Source of the DNA: Cercospora beticola
Taxonomy: Eukaryota; Ascomycota; Dothideomycetes; Mycosphaerellales; Mycosphaerellaceae
Direction of reading: 5' to 3'
NCBI RefSeq assembly: GCF_033473495.1
Contig: NC_088935.1
Coordinates: forward strand, 496,001-560,000
Length of the DNA: 64,000 bases
Shown here: positions 30,744 through 42,929 of the stretch, in pieces
How the letters are laid out: the number at the start of each line of letters is the position of its first letter
Position numbering within the stretch: the first letter of the stretch is position 1
Notes under the pieces: generated by a model
Seen by the model: the letters and a program-made list of their open reading frames with translations, nothing else
Told to the model about the DNA's origin: nothing
Databases searched by the model: none
Program-made: the position numbers and the translations under genes

Positions 30744-33352
30744 CTACCTCGATAAAACACCCTTCACGACACCCTCCAACTCGACGCTACCCTTCACAGC
30801 CATCTCATAGATACCGTTGCCCTCCGCACCGCTGGCACCTTGCTGCAACCACGTAGCCAACAGGTCGTTTGACTCCTTTGGCTTGATGTCCGCGGACGCT
30901 GTGCCTACAGTGATATGCGCAGTGGAGTTTGTGGACTGAAACTGCTCGTTGCTTCCCTCAAATGGCGACAGCCTCACGACAAACGCCATGACTCGGTGAT
31001 TCCATACCAGACGTTCGAGCCGTACTCTCGCCATGCCAATCTTGGGGTCGTTCAGTGCGTAGGCGCGCTCTTCGGTAGGAGCCGCGGCTTGAGCGTGTAA
31101 TCCGTTTAGATGTGTCCACACTTCTTGATGCTCAGCGGCGTTCGCGCGATGGATGAGAGTAACATGAAATTCGCTCTGGATGCGGCGCTGACTGCGAAGG
31201 GTGTTGTACATTCGAGCGGTCTCGGCTGGAGTGTCGGCAAACATGGCGTTGAGAGTTGGCACCACACGTCCAGCGGGTACTTGCACACAAAAGTACTCGA
31301 TCTTCTTCTCTTTCGGGCGAGCCTGACCATTTTGCTGTGCCTTGGGGGCATTATTGCCCTTGGGCTTCTTGTTCTCAAAGCCTTTGATCTCGTGCTTGAT
31401 GTCAACAGTGTAGTCACTCAGTGCCCACTGAATGGCTTCGTCCATGTCGTCCGGCGTGGGCATCTCTCGTTTGTGGAACAGAGCTGGATACTCAGTGTAA
31501 AGTGTGGTGATGACTGTCTCGAGGTTCTGGCGAGACTCAAGAACAGGATCAAGGTTGATCACCAGGTCAAATCCATCGTCAGGAGGTGCTTCGCTGTTGA
31601 CCGGCTCGAATCGATGCAGGAAGCCCTCCATAATGCCAATGATCTCGTCTGCTCCCTTGCTAGTGTGGATGGTCTGGTGGTTGTCGCCACGCGAGAGTAC
31701 TCTGTCTCGCAGCGCGGTTCTGATATGCTCGTAATTTCCGCGGTCATGTACGAAGTGGAGCGCCACGAAACGTGTGTTGGGCACAACTCGCTGGACATCT
31801 TGGATCAGCTGCTGGCGCTCGCGTCGTTGGTGATTATTGCGATCAGCGATCATGGCGTCGTACTTCTCCAGTTCCGCACAGCATGCATTGGCGAATGCCT
31901 GGGGCTTCCCGCGCTTCACTGTGATGTTGTCGTTTTGTATGTGTCCCCATCCGAACAGCTTGCACAAAGCCAAAGCGATAGTGGTCTTGCCGCATCCAAT
32001 AGTGGCTACAGGAACAAGAATCACATCTCCAGTCACTGCATCATTTGACACCTGACCTTGCTGAGCCTCGAGGCGGATGATTTCTGCACCGGTGAGACCT
32101 CGTTGGGCCAGAAATTCGTCGCGCATTTGAATGATCCCGTGGTTGTGCTGGTACGCTTTTGCGAGTGCTGGGTTACCGTGTAGCTTCTTCCTGGCGAACA
32201 TGATATACTCTGCTGTGATCTCTTTGTGCTTCTTGTATTTGGGCTCCTTTCCAGAGATGATCGCTTTCGTGCATTCGCGCCATTGCCGGTACATGAGATA
32301 AGGTTCCTTTTCAGTAAGATCAGCACATGCCGTGTCATCGATGGGCAGGTAGAAATACCTCGAACTTGTACTTAAAGAACCAATCATGCCACACTTGGGT
32401 GTTGGCCCTCGACTGGCACCGAATGACAAAGCCTTCTGTATCCCGGCCCTCAAAATTGCCAGTCTCCGCCACCTTATCGAGAAATGACTTGACCTCATTG
32501 ATATCGTCTTTGACGAGGTACGTTGTCTTCTTGAAACCCCAGTCGTCCGCAAATCGGTCCACCAGATGATGAGGGTATGTGGCGAACTCAGGTAGGTTGA
32601 GGTTGATGCCATGCAGATAAAGTCCAGCGGCCTGCGTGAATCGTCAGCCATCTTGTAGCTTCAAAATTGATCGATCACGAGCGCAACGGTCGTGATGGTC
32701 ACAATCTTTGGAGAATAGCAAGACTTACCTCGGGCGTGTATGCCAGCACATGTTCTTCGAACTCGTCGTCGCACAGCTCTGCAACAGCTGTGGCGTTCAT
32801 TGCTCGAAGTTGTGCCGCAAGCTGCTGTCTGGTCTTTCCAACTGTCGCAAGGTGTCTATCCACCCACCTCTCTCCTGCGGATGCGTGACTAGTCTCGACA
32901 TCGCCTCGGTCACCAGTAGAGTGCTTGCTGCATACGATCAAAGTACCATCTTCGAGTCCGGCAATGAAGATGATGCAACCATTCTCCTTTACGCTCAACT
33001 CAAATGGTCCACGAGTGTTGACTGTAACATTCTTCCACTCTGTTTCGGACACTTCTCCGTGATTGAAGAACTTGTCGTAACCTCGCACGGCGATTTCGGG
33101 CGTGCCTTTGGACGTTCTTGTGGTAAAGAGGCCTCTGGCGTAGCTTGGCAAGTTGGGCTTCTTGTAATCCCAATCTTGCATGCGCCACGAGTCGACTTGA
33201 ATATTAGTGCCATTGACGGCGAAGGTAGCCTTCTTGCATGAGAAACCACCTTTGCCTTTTCCTTTGCCTTTGTTGTCCTCGAAGCCTCGCACCATCACAG
33301 CGATCTCATGAGGATCCTGCGCCCGGTATGGCGCGCCCTCGTAGAGCGCCAT
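30744..33352 (-). CDS. TRL1: tRNA ligase Trl1 (ligase, kinase and phosphodiesterase)
   Basis: Three exons: 33352-32729, 32631-32359 and 32306-30744, for 819 residues. Fungal Trl1 heals and seals tRNA halves after intron removal and joins HAC1-type mRNA in the unfolded-protein response. All three modules are visible. The N-terminal adenylyltransferase has its nucleotidyl-lysine in SVKENG (K122) and a later EGFVIR (274-279). The central polynucleotide kinase has a P-loop ATIGCGKTT (400-408). The C-terminal cyclic phosphodiesterase has the paired HxT motifs FHVTLIHR (H680/T682) and AHITVG (H763/T765). The start MALYEGAPYRAQDPHE resembles known fungal starts; the frame opens further upstream but without an ATG. 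Intron 1 is 97 nt (GTAAGT...GCAG). Intron 2 is 52 nt and ends AAG. Length matches the family. It lies about 2.4 kb from an intron-containing tRNA gene. Confidence 0.95.
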
Positions 33353-33927
33353 GATTGCGATGTTCGTGGAACCTTGCGATGCGGCCTGAGGATCCGTGCA
33401 CCTGATGTCGCCTTCGATGCTGTGGCTGTTCAGCGCCAGCCGGAGAAACCCACCTGCACACCTTCGTGAAGCGGTGGTAGTCAATCGTCTGAACTCGACT
33501 TTTGGTCCTGGATTTCACGACGTGCGAGCTCAAGATGCGCGAAACAGCTGTTGCTCAAAATTTGGAAGTGTGGTTGTAAGGAACGTCGAGAAGGAAGCGC
33601 CACTTGTTTATGAAAGCGCTCCTGAGGCCACCAACCTGAGTCACTTCCACAGGATCAAGACACCGCCGCTGCTTTAGGCCAAAAACGTTGCCGCAATCGC
33701 GAGGCAGGTGAAGGTGAATGTTTGCAGTCGGGCGTCAAACAGCTTTGACGCAGGAACACAGTCATCAGTGAACGGCGAAAGTGGCTGTGCCTGTGGCGCT
33801 TGTGCTTGGCAACAACAGCGATCCCCAAAGGCACAGACACGAGCCTGATCCTTGACCGACTTGAGCAAAGTACAACTTTGTACGAAGAGCTCCGATCAGC
33901 TCACGTCCTCCAGGAAACGCTGACAAG
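33353..33927. other. Divergent promoter of TRL1 and dynactin p25
   Basis: Shared 575-bp upstream region of two housekeeping genes. No coding or RNA gene recognised. Confidence 0.4.
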
Positions 33928-34659
33928 ATGGCGACGCGACCGACTGCCGGGACGCGTCGCTCGACGAAGACCGAATACATCACAACAGTGAGCCCAAAAC
34001 GAAATGCACATTGCTGAGCACGAATTGACCCAGGTAGGACACTGGCAACAAGATCTCAAGACGCTCGTTCATTGAAGGGAAGCAAAACATCATGCTCGGT
34101 GGCAAGTCCGTCGTGATGGCAGGCGTGCACATGCGGGGCGACCTGCACTTGATCGAAAAGCCACCAGCTGAGGGCGAGAAGCCAAGAGCTCCTCGAACAG
34201 CCATCAGCATTGGAAAGTATGTCAGCGCTGTCCCACTGCGCAGTGCTACTCGTGGGCTAAGACGTGCACAGAGCCAGCATAATATCTACCAACTGCATCT
34301 TGCAACCTCCCATGCGATTACATCACGGCGAGATGACATTCTACCCCATGCGCATCGGCGACAACGTCTTCATTGGAGCTGAAACGCACGTCTCCTCGGC
34401 GGTGATCTCTTCTCATGTGCATGTTGGCGAGAACTGCGTGTTGGGTCCCTTTAGCATGCTCAAGGAAAGCTGCAAGGTGTTGCCCAACACTGTTGTTCCG
34501 CCAAACATGATTGTGCCACCAGGCTGTATTGTTGCGGGTCGGCCTGCACGCATCATTGGGGAAGTCGGTGACGGCTGGGGTCAGCCAATTGGCGGTGGTG
34601 AAGGGGAGGAGCTCGTTGAGGGCGGCGACCTCAGACCGCTTGTCAGAAAGATCGAATGA
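33928..34659 (+). CDS. Dynactin p25 subunit (DCTN5-like)
   Basis: Three exons: 33928-33987, 34038-34216 and 34272-34659, giving 208 residues. The 50- and 55-nt introns are GTGAGC...GTAG and GTATGT...ACAG. The protein is a left-handed beta-helix of hexapeptide repeats, as in dynactin p25, which sits at the pointed end of the dynactin complex and helps dynein bind early endosomes in filamentous fungi. Evidence: the N-terminal block EYITTDTGNKISRRSFI followed by QNIMLGGKSVVMAGVHMRGD, then ASIISTNCILQPPMRLHHGE, MRIGDNVFIGAETHVSSAVI, VHVGENCVLGPFSMLKESCK and the closing turn NTVVPPNMIVPPGCIVAGRP. Order and length match p25. A gamma-carbonic-anhydrase-like fold relative is the alternative, but the DTGNK start is characteristic of p25. 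Confidence 0.92.
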
Positions 34660-35021
34660 TTCCATGTGCTATCAAGTGAGCACTTTTGCGAGTGAGACAT
34701 CCCGCAGACAGCAGATCACCTCGCGTTCGAGTCCCTGGAGTAGGTATTGGTCCTTTACTTCTCGCACCCTCGGGTTGGAACATCAGAACAAACACGAGCC
34801 GCAGAGGATGGCGCTTGCCGCATCGCGAAATGCGCTTTCCCGGCAGCGAGTACCCTCCAGGCGCACCATTCGTGCCTGCAGCTCATGGCGGCTGCCGACT
34901 GAAGCATTTGAAACCTGTGACTGACTGCTCTCGCTGATTCAACACAGTCTGGAGGCAGCACACAACAAACCATTTCGACCGACTTTGCGCAACCATCTAC
35001 ACCGCATCACTATCAGGCACC
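34660..35021. other. Intergenic, nothing seen
   Basis: Short spacer before the BTB-like gene. A B-box-like string at 34723-34736 was checked for a tRNA and rejected. Confidence 0.35.
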
Positions 35022-36468
35022 ATGCAGGGCGGCTCGACCGACACAGTCATCGCCGAGAACGAGAGTCCAGTGCGTTCACAAGCAGTTGCGAACAGTAATG
35101 ATCATGCGTAAGTTGACTCTGACAAAAGCTCCAAATCTATGGTACTAATTGTGCAGACCCAGCGTCATGTTCAGTGTCGGTTTTCCGAGGTACGACGCCA
35201 GCCATCATCCACCGCCAGCATTGTTGCCGAACCAGACCACGAAACTATCTAAATCAGTGTTCGAGCAAATCTGCAGATTAGGGCTCAAAACGACACGCGG
35301 ACCAAAATTGACCCTTGTTGACATCCGGAAAGAGGAAGATATCTAGTACCCAATCATCCTCCGGATGTTTCAATGGAGTTCAAGTGGCGAGTACTCGCCC
35401 GAAGTGGACAGCCTTGCGCAGAAGCTCTCTGTCAAAAGGAGGACAAACCGAGGCAACGATGAGAGTTATCCCTACAGGAAGGACCATGATGAACATCGGA
35501 GCGGCCAATATTATCAAAGCGTCCAGACGACGCACGAGATGTTCAGACACGAGCTCCTGGTCTACAGATTCGGCCGTGAGTATGATATGGCCGACTTGCA
35601 ATCATATGCACGCCAGCGACTGATTGGATACTTTCCCATCTTCATCGAAGAGATTCGCCACATCTTGTCGTCGTTCACCCGAGACGAACTACGCGACCTG
35701 GCCAAGCACGATTCAGACTTTGCGCACTGCCTCAGTGAACGACTCCTGGAGGCAAAAGATCAGTTCAACAATACCGACGATCGCCAGATGCTGTGTTGCG
35801 CTGTCAATGTCGAGACAGCTTGTCGTTCGGTGGCGGAGCAAGTACTAGGGATACCTTGGACGACTCTGATGGAGAAACTCTACGACCAAAGTTCAGAGAT
35901 TGTACTTCGAATCGTGAGAATGCTCAATCCAGGGGCTGCGAAGGAGAACAGCAACGGCAATGGCAATGGGACAGCTCTGTATCGTGGTGCTACGAGCAAC
36001 GTCGACTGGGGACAAATTGAAAAAGACCTGGCCACCATTGGCGCTATCGAAAACGGCCGAGTCATTATTGCGACGGAGGCCATTACTGGAACCCTGATGG
36101 ACGCCGCTGACACCGCCAGTTCTTCCAACACCTTCCGAGTCGAGCCCAGCCAGTTTTTGACCGTTCAAGACGATGCAAAGGGTAGCGGAAATACTTTGTT
36201 AGTCATGAACAGATTCGGTAGGTTTGGCACAATACCGCAGAACTCGGGCATCATAAACGTGCGAGAGATCGCCCGCGCAGGCATGAAAAGGAAATCCAGA
36301 GACTCCGCCTTTATCCAGCCTTGGGCCATTTGGGATGCGCCACAAAATGGGCCATCCGGACCCAATCCTCATGTATCTCCGCCGATTTCCACAGACCCGA
36401 GGCTTCGAAAGCGACGAAGCGATGGAGAGGCTGGCTCTTCGAGGCTTGGAGATGCTGCGGAAAACTGA
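35022..36468 (+). CDS. BTB-like protein gene interrupted by an in-frame TAG
   Basis: Exon 1 is 35022-35107; a 49-nt intron (GTAAGT...TGCAG) leads to 35157-36468. The joined frame is open for 464 codons except for a TAG at 35344-35346 (codon 92). Text on both sides of the stop belongs together: KLTLVDIRKEED before it and YPIILRMFQWSSSGEYSP after it resemble the strand-helix part of a BTB/POZ domain, followed by ELLVYRFGREYDMADLQSYA and RQRLIGYF, typical of fungal BTB proteins. The C-terminal half contains low-complexity Asn/Gly and a Lys/Arg cluster near the end (RLRKRRSDGEAGSS). An alternative is a 66-nt intron 35346-35411 that removes the stop in frame, but its donor is weak, no branch site is visible, and it would delete the BTB-like strand. 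So this is either a recent pseudogene, a readthrough gene or an alternatively spliced one. Confidence 0.6.
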
Positions 36469-38537
36469 GGGTGGCTGCTCTTCACCATGTCTGCGTCAGT
36501 GGTCTTCACCAGTCTTGCAGATGAAGCGCTCTGACGCAGGCATCATGTCTATGGCAATGACGAATAGTGGTGGGAGTACTTTCGGCGAATCTCGATGACT
36601 GAGCCTCGAGACGATAAAACAAGCTCTCCGTACACGCCTTGGCTTGATACTATTTTTCGTATAGAACTGGTGTTTCTCTCCGCCCCGCTGGAGTTCGGCA
36701 CAGTTGTACAAGTGAGACTCGGCCAATTGGAAGTAACCTGTACGACCTGCATGTTTCACAGCTAGAGAGGCACGATTGCTGCACGGAAGGCTTCTGGTCA
36801 CTTGTGGTTTGTGCGTGGTGTGCTGAGGAGAAGTGGGGACCGTGAAGCCTACGCAGAATCGGCAGTTGATAGTTCTACTCCAAAGGATTGATGAAACATC
36901 ATCATAGGTGCATCAGATGGCGGCATTCTAATCCGGATCCTGCGGACTCTCGTCAGCGGGAAAGATACAATGGAACCTTTCCCATTTTTCTTGTCATCTT
37001 TACGGCAGAAACTGCCGACTGTGGACACCTCGGATGATGCAGAACACGTGGCCGAGCAAGGATGGATGCTATATCCTTGTCATGTTACGTTGGGGCTGCT
37101 TCGACTTCTTTTCTGCTTTCGCGTGCGTTTTCCCTTTTGCGCAACGTGTTCGCGTTTGGGTTACATTTCACAGGTTTCGAAGCGTGGTAGGGAGTGGTAC
37201 TAGCACAGCTAGAGTGTGACACTGATGCACGACAGCTCGTGGGTTTCGGAGAATTTCTTCCTTTTTGTGCTTCGTGAGTAGTGCTGCAGCTCCTTTGCTC
37301 GCGGGTCGGTGTTTGTGAGATGTTCCACAGGAATGGATTGGGGGCTGCACTGGGCTGGTCTTCAAGGGTGGAGCTTCTACGACTGTCTCTGTGACCTTCA
37401 ATTTCAAAGCTATGATTGTTTGGCTGTGACAGTAGCGCTGATATGTGCTGATGAGCTGGCACGGGCCGTGCATAGGGCTGAAAACTGGGTCTTTTGAGCG
37501 ATGATACGATCCTGTGATTTCAGACTGCAATCGAGAGCCGGTAGTTGCAGACTTGCAGAGGGTATGGACGCACAGAGCATGCAGACGGTCGACGCGGGTT
37601 GGCACGGCCGGCTCATCTTGCGTTGCATGCAGTAGTCAAACACCGAAGGCAGAGGAAGAGTCAGGCAAGCAGACTTCTGTTTCCCACGCGCCGCGCACGC
37701 GAATGAGATCGCCGTCGTGAGTCGCGGGCGTGTCAGGTTGGCCTTCCAGAATAGCAGCAAACTTCGCCATCTTCCCGGCTATATCGCGAGTGCCATGGCC
37801 GCGTCGCCAACGGTTCCATGAGCGGGAGCACGTCGACTCGCTTCAGACCGCGCGCATGTGTTCCGTGGGCGGAGGCGACACTCCCGCCCCTTGCGCTGAC
37901 GCTGTGCTGCGCTGCAGGGCCCAATGCCGGGCGTGAGAGCACACCTCTCGCGTTGCTGAGGGTGTGATTGTGCCATGAGAGGAGTGCAGGAGCAGCATCA
38001 CCGCCGCCACGCTGCCGACACTCGGCCACGGCAAAGACTCGGGCGAGGGAGCGTTCGCGCAGCAGCAGCGCAGCGTGTGACTCTGCTTTGGTGCGCTGGT
38101 GAAAAGACCGGGCGATTGACGTATATAGAGCGACGGGGGGGCGTGCATGATTGGGATGAGGGCATCGCTGTGCCAGACTTGGCCGTGCTTGCCGCCGCCG
38201 CTGCCAGCCCCCAGCGCCGCTTGGCGATAGAACTCTCCTCTCCTCCTCCGCTAGTGTCAGTCCAATCTTCCGGGCGCTGCATCTATACCTCACCGAGCCC
38301 GCTCGCACGCACAGCTCTGCTTGCTGCGTACCCTCCGCGCGCGTTGCACAGCCTGCCCCCTCTGCGCAGCACACAGACAGGCACAGCTGCGCCCACGCAC
38401 CACCACCCGAAACGCCATCATCTCCACGCGGCCGACCCCAGCAGCCCACCCTGCTGCCCGCTCCCGCGACAGACCAGCTGCGCCTATCTTGCGACCCGAA
38501 CACTACCGCAGAGTCATTGATGGCATTTGGAAGCATC
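36469..38537. other. Long upstream region of the G-alpha gene
   Basis: About 2 kb. A GC-rich minus-strand open frame at 37733-38560 is low-complexity and lies antisense to the leader of the G-alpha gene, so I do not call it. The last ~300 bases are C-rich like a fungal 5' leader. No gene recognised. Confidence 0.4.
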
Positions 38538-39768
38538 ATGTGCTTCGGAAGCAGCAGCAAAGATGATCCCGACGCGAAGAAGAGCAGGGAGATCGAGAAG
38601 CAGCTGCGGGAGGATCAGAAGCGCCTCGCCAAGGAGGTGAAGCTGCTGTTGTTGGGTGAGCACGCATCACGACACGGCGAGAATCCGCAGGGCGATCGCT
38701 GACGGGCTATGTACAGGTGCGGGAGAATCGGGCAAGTCTACAGTGCTGAAGCAGATGCGCTTGATCCACACCAAAGGCTTCTCCAAGGAAGAACGAAAAC
38801 AATGGAAAGTCACCATTTTCCAAAACCTGCTGCACGCTTTCCAGGTCGTGTTTGGCGCTATGGAAGAGCAGGAGGTCGATTTCGCCGACCCAAGCAATAT
38901 CGTATGTCACAGATTCCCCATTTGGTGAGCATGCATGGACTGACATCTGCCAGCGATACGCCGAGATTGTTGCCGCGGATCCGGACATTGGCCCTGAAGA
39001 CCCAATGCCTTTGGACTGCCTGAAGGCTTTCACCAGCTTGTGGCGCGATGCAGGCGTGCAAACTGCCATTAAGAAGGGCAACGAATACGCACTGCACGAC
39101 AATTTGACATATTACTTTGCAGACATTGAAAAGCTGTTCGCCAAAGACTTCCTCCCATCAGACCAGGACATTTTGCGAGCGCGTCTACGAACGACCGGAA
39201 TCAGCGAGACCATTTTCGAGACCGGCAACCTCACGTACCGCATGTTCGATGTCGGTGGACAGAGATCAGAACGAAAGAAGTGGATCCATGTCTTCGACAA
39301 CGTGCAAGTGGTGCTCTTCTTGGTCGCAATCAGCGGTTTCGACCATGTCTTGGTCGAAGACCGAAATGGCGTAAGTGACAGCATACCTGACGTGGCGGGG
39401 TAAGAGCTAACTGAATCCAGAACCAAATGCATGAAGCACTGATGCTTTTCGAGAGCATCGCCAACAGCAAATACTTCGAAAAGTCTGCGCTTATCTTGTT
39501 TTTGAACAAGATCGATTTGTTCAGAGAAAAGGTCCAGTCAGGCAAGGCACGCATCAAGGACCACTTCCCAGACTATACAGGAGGAGACCGCGACGTCGAC
39601 GCCGGCCAACAATTCTTCGCAACCAAGTTCAGGAACCTGGTCCGAGATCCCGAGAAGGATGCATATGTACACTTTACAAACGCCACCGATACGAACCTCC
39701 TCGACAAGACGATGAAGAGCGTCCAAGATATGATTGTGCAACGCAACCTGCATAACTTGATGTTGTAA
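38538..39768 (+). CDS. Heterotrimeric G protein alpha subunit, fungal group II
   Basis: Four exons: 38538-38655, 38717-38901, 38954-39370 and 39421-39768, giving 355 residues. Introns are 50-61 nt. G1/P-loop GAGESGKST (40-48), switch I RARLRTTGISE, switch II FDVGGQRSERKKW, NKID and TNATDT are all present, so it should bind and hydrolyse GTP. I chose the ATG at 38538 because MCFGSS matches the start of group II subunits (Neurospora GNA-2 type); an ATG 18 bases upstream adds six residues. There is no Gly at position 2, so no N-myristoylation, but Cys2 could be palmitoylated. The C-terminus NLHNLML lacks the cysteine used by pertussis toxin. Group II proteins usually have weaker phenotypes than the other G-alphas. 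Group assignment rests on the N-terminus and is inference. Confidence 0.92.
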
Positions 39769-40940
39769 GGGCAGAGAGGATATCTGATTCGAGCATACCA
39801 TTCTTGTGATACCCAACAGCTTGGGCATCGGCGACGCAGAGAGACGTCGTACCTTTGGGATGCGAGACATCCGATGCAGCAGAAGCAAGTACAAATCCAA
39901 CAACTTTTATTGGCATAGCGAGTTCGATTCATGGGGAAGGCATCAAGGGCATATTTATCCCACCACGACTGAAGGCGAAGCCCTCCGATGGACAGCGACG
40001 GCAGAACTTCGGCGCCGCGATGATGACTGCAGGCCATTCGCGAGAAATCCGACTGAACCTTTTTTACTTGTGTGCGAGAAGAAGAACGAACCAAACGCCG
40101 CAATGCTATCAGGCTGAACTGGACTGGGGCGGCGTAACACCAAAGCAAAAAAATAAACCCCTTTCTCAACCAACCTTCGCACGAAGCATTTTCTCCCGGG
40201 CGGCGCAGGAGAATTGCGTGAAAGCGCAGTTGAGGGATCTGATTGATTCGTGGCTTTTTGTGTCCTAGCAATGTGTAGCTCTAATCGTGTTTGGAGGCAA
40301 GCATTTCGAGGTGGTGATGGCCAATAGCGAGCAGATGAAAAGAGAATGAGAGGCGGTCACAAGCGCCGAGGGGTCAAATGGGCCACGGGCGCTGCTTTAT
40401 TCGATCGCGCAGCAGTCACATAGAGATGTTGCAGGCCTCAAGGCATTGGCAGGTTGATTGCAATGTTTTTTCTGAAATATTCGAACTTGATTTCACATGT
40501 GTGCGCGTGAGGGTGGTGTTGGGTGGATTGTTTGTTTGCTCGCCCGCTTGTGCCAGCAACGGTTGAGCTTCACTTTGCGTGGTGGCAGGGGGCGACTCGA
40601 AGAGGTGAGTGCGGTTGATTTTCCAACAAACCTCAACTCACTTCGACCTCTCACTTCTCATTTGGGCAGTGCTTGTTGATGACACCCTAAGCTTGCTTTG
40701 ACATGTGCACTCTCTACTGAACTTGCTTACTCGAACATTCTCCTTCGCAGTGAGCACCCACCCACACCCACCAACAGAGCAAGCTCTACCTCCCACACCA
40801 CTTGGACATCACCCTTCTTCACAGGTAGGTAAGAACATCAAAAGTAACCCCAAGACCCCTTCGAGCCGCCGAGCGGCAAGCGGCACGCAGCATTGGCATT
40901 TGGCATTCAGCACAAGAACACGAACACAAAGACATTCATC
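39769..40940. other. Intergenic, nothing convincing
   Basis: 3' flank of G-alpha and promoter of the SET gene. No coding or RNA gene recognised. Confidence 0.35.
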
Positions 40941-42756
40941 ATGGACATCCCATTCGACCCCTCAAAATGGCAGCCCACTCGAGACTACGAAACCTGGGAA
41001 AAGCAATACTCGGAATCAGAGATCCTCCAACTTGGCCAAATCCTCGCATCGAACACCAAAGAAATCCTATCTCATCCTTACGATGCGAGAACCTGGATCA
41101 AGCGAAGCTACACATTGAAACTCCTTCGATATCCCGAGTTGGCAGCCGGAGATGGATTCAAAGCTGCGAAACTTTGTAGGGATGTGGTTGGGGTTTTGGA
41201 AGGTAATACGAAGCCGAATTTTCGGCTGGGGTGGAAGATGGGGTTTTGGATGAGGTATGAAGAGGACGATGAAGCTGAGGACGGTGGGTTTATGAACGGC
41301 GTGGATGATGATATTGAGGAGTATCTGGCGAAAAGTCATGACGTCGACCTCGATGAAGAACACGAGCTCCAAGCTGTCAAGTTTGCTACGCTCTTGTCTG
41401 AGGCAGAGAAGATGATTCTGGATAATCTGGATTATGCGCCGAATCGCGAGGAAGGGCTGTATTCTTCGAGGGCGTATCCGTGGATGAAGGAGGAGCATTC
41501 GGGTAGAAGCGACAAGACGCTCGGAGAGATCGAGAAGGAGTTACAGGAGGCTCACAGGGAGCGATGCGGGACGAAGGAGAGCCTTCCGTGCTTTTCGAAG
41601 AGATACGCGTTCGGATTTGGCGTTGGTCCGAACAACGGCAAAGATGTGATTGGCGTTTTTGCGAATCGTGATTTGGCTGAGAATGAGGTTGTATTGGTTG
41701 ACAAGAGCAGACTTTGGGTGAGTCTTTGCATGAACTCTGGCTCCTGCATCAGCGAACGCTGTGGAGAGTGCAAGTGGGCATTTGCTGACTTGTTGGACAG
41801 GGCTGTGCTGGTCCTGGAACAGCGGAGAGCAGCTTGGTGAACAGAGGCAGATCGTCGAATTTGTACGGCGGAACAGGTTGTCTCGATGAGCTGCATCCAA
41901 ATGACGAGAGCGATGCTGTTGAGCACGACTTGCGTTGGGTAAGTACGATAATTCGCAGCTTCCACTTTCACGCTGACTCTTTCCTCAGCTCCGCGACCGC
42001 CTCGGTGCGGAAGCTCCACACACCATCCTGATGGCCCGATGCCTCCTGGCCTGTGTGCAAGACAACATCTTCAACCCTCTCGATCACACTCTCATCGCCC
42101 GCCTAACTCCCCATTACGACACCAACCTCCGCAAGATCTTCTGTCTCGACAAAGATATCTCCATCCTCAACGAAGCTCTCACTCGTTTTGGCATCGACAT
42201 CTTCGCAAACCACAATTTCGATACGTGGGTTCTCTTCACCCTTGAAGCCCGCGTGGCCAACAACGCCTGGAGTGATCCACAAGCTGCATGCCTCAGCCCT
42301 CTCTTCGCTCTCATTAACCACTCCTGCGATCCGAATTTGAGTTGGCGCTCGTTGGCAGACCATCGGACGTTGATTCTGGAGACCAAGAGACCGATCAAGG
42401 CAAGTGAACAGCTCTTCATCGAGTACGATGCTTTCCAGCACTACAAGCCAGTCAAAGAGCGGAGAGCAAAGCTGAGGCTGTGGTTGAGGGAGGACTGCGT
42501 TTGTACGAGATGCGTGGAGGAGGTAAAGGCGGAAGAAGAAGAAAATGCTGCTGCAATTGGGCAAGTGAATGATGTAGGAGAGAGTGGTGGGGTTGAAGTG
42601 ACTCCGGGTTGGATGGATGAGAAGCCGGCTGAGTTACCTGAGGATGGAGTGAAGGAGGGGAAGTGGGAGGGATTGTGGAAAGAGAAGAAGAACCGGCGGA
42701 AGGGGAAGGGTAAGGGGAGGAAGCGAAGGGGGAGGCGGGATAGCTTGTCGCCTTGA
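40941..42756 (+). CDS. SET-domain protein (SMYD-like)
   Basis: Three exons: 40941-41717, 41801-41938 and 41989-42756, giving 560 residues. Introns are 83 and 50 nt. SET proteins transfer methyl groups from S-adenosylmethionine to lysine. The hallmark segments are GVFANRDLAENEVVLVDKSR (SET-N), ALINHSCDPNLSW (the NHS motif that closes the S-adenosylmethionine pocket) and EQLFIEYDAF, then a post-SET CVCTRCVEEV. The SET fold is split by an insert (GCAGPGTAESSLVNRGRSSN on) where SMYD proteins carry a MYND zinc finger; here most zinc ligands are missing, as in other ascomycete members. The first ~200 residues are helical and acidic. The C-terminus is a Lys/Arg/Gly stretch that could be a nuclear signal. 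The target, histone or not, cannot be told. Confidence 0.88.
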
Positions 42757-42929
42757 ATGGCAGTTGAAAATGTCTCCTTTTGGTCTTGATAGGCATGATA
42801 CTACCACTTTTTGTAAAGTGAGCAATGAAATGACTTTTGAAAATTGAGGCTTCATAGTCTGACTCTGTAACTCAATGCACGAGAGAGCCAACGGATCCAC
42901 AGATCAAGCAGCGGAAGCAAGGCTCGACC
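42757..42929. other. 3' flank of the SET gene
   Basis: Short spacer between the SET stop codon and the first unit of the tandem array. No feature recognised. Confidence 0.3.

Noticed and set aside
34723..34736. B-box-like string GCGTTCGAGTCCC, suggesting another tRNA
   Set aside because: No A box upstream and no pairing acceptor, anticodon or T stem could be built around it.
35346..35411. Candidate 66-nt intron that would remove the TAG in the BTB-like gene
   Set aside because: Donor GTACCC is weak, no branch-site motif precedes the acceptor, and removal would delete a conserved-looking strand. Kept only as an alternative.
37733..38560. 275-codon minus-strand open frame upstream of the G-alpha gene
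   Set aside because: GC-rich low-complexity frame antisense to the likely 5' leader, with no domain; long open frames are expected by chance in such sequence.
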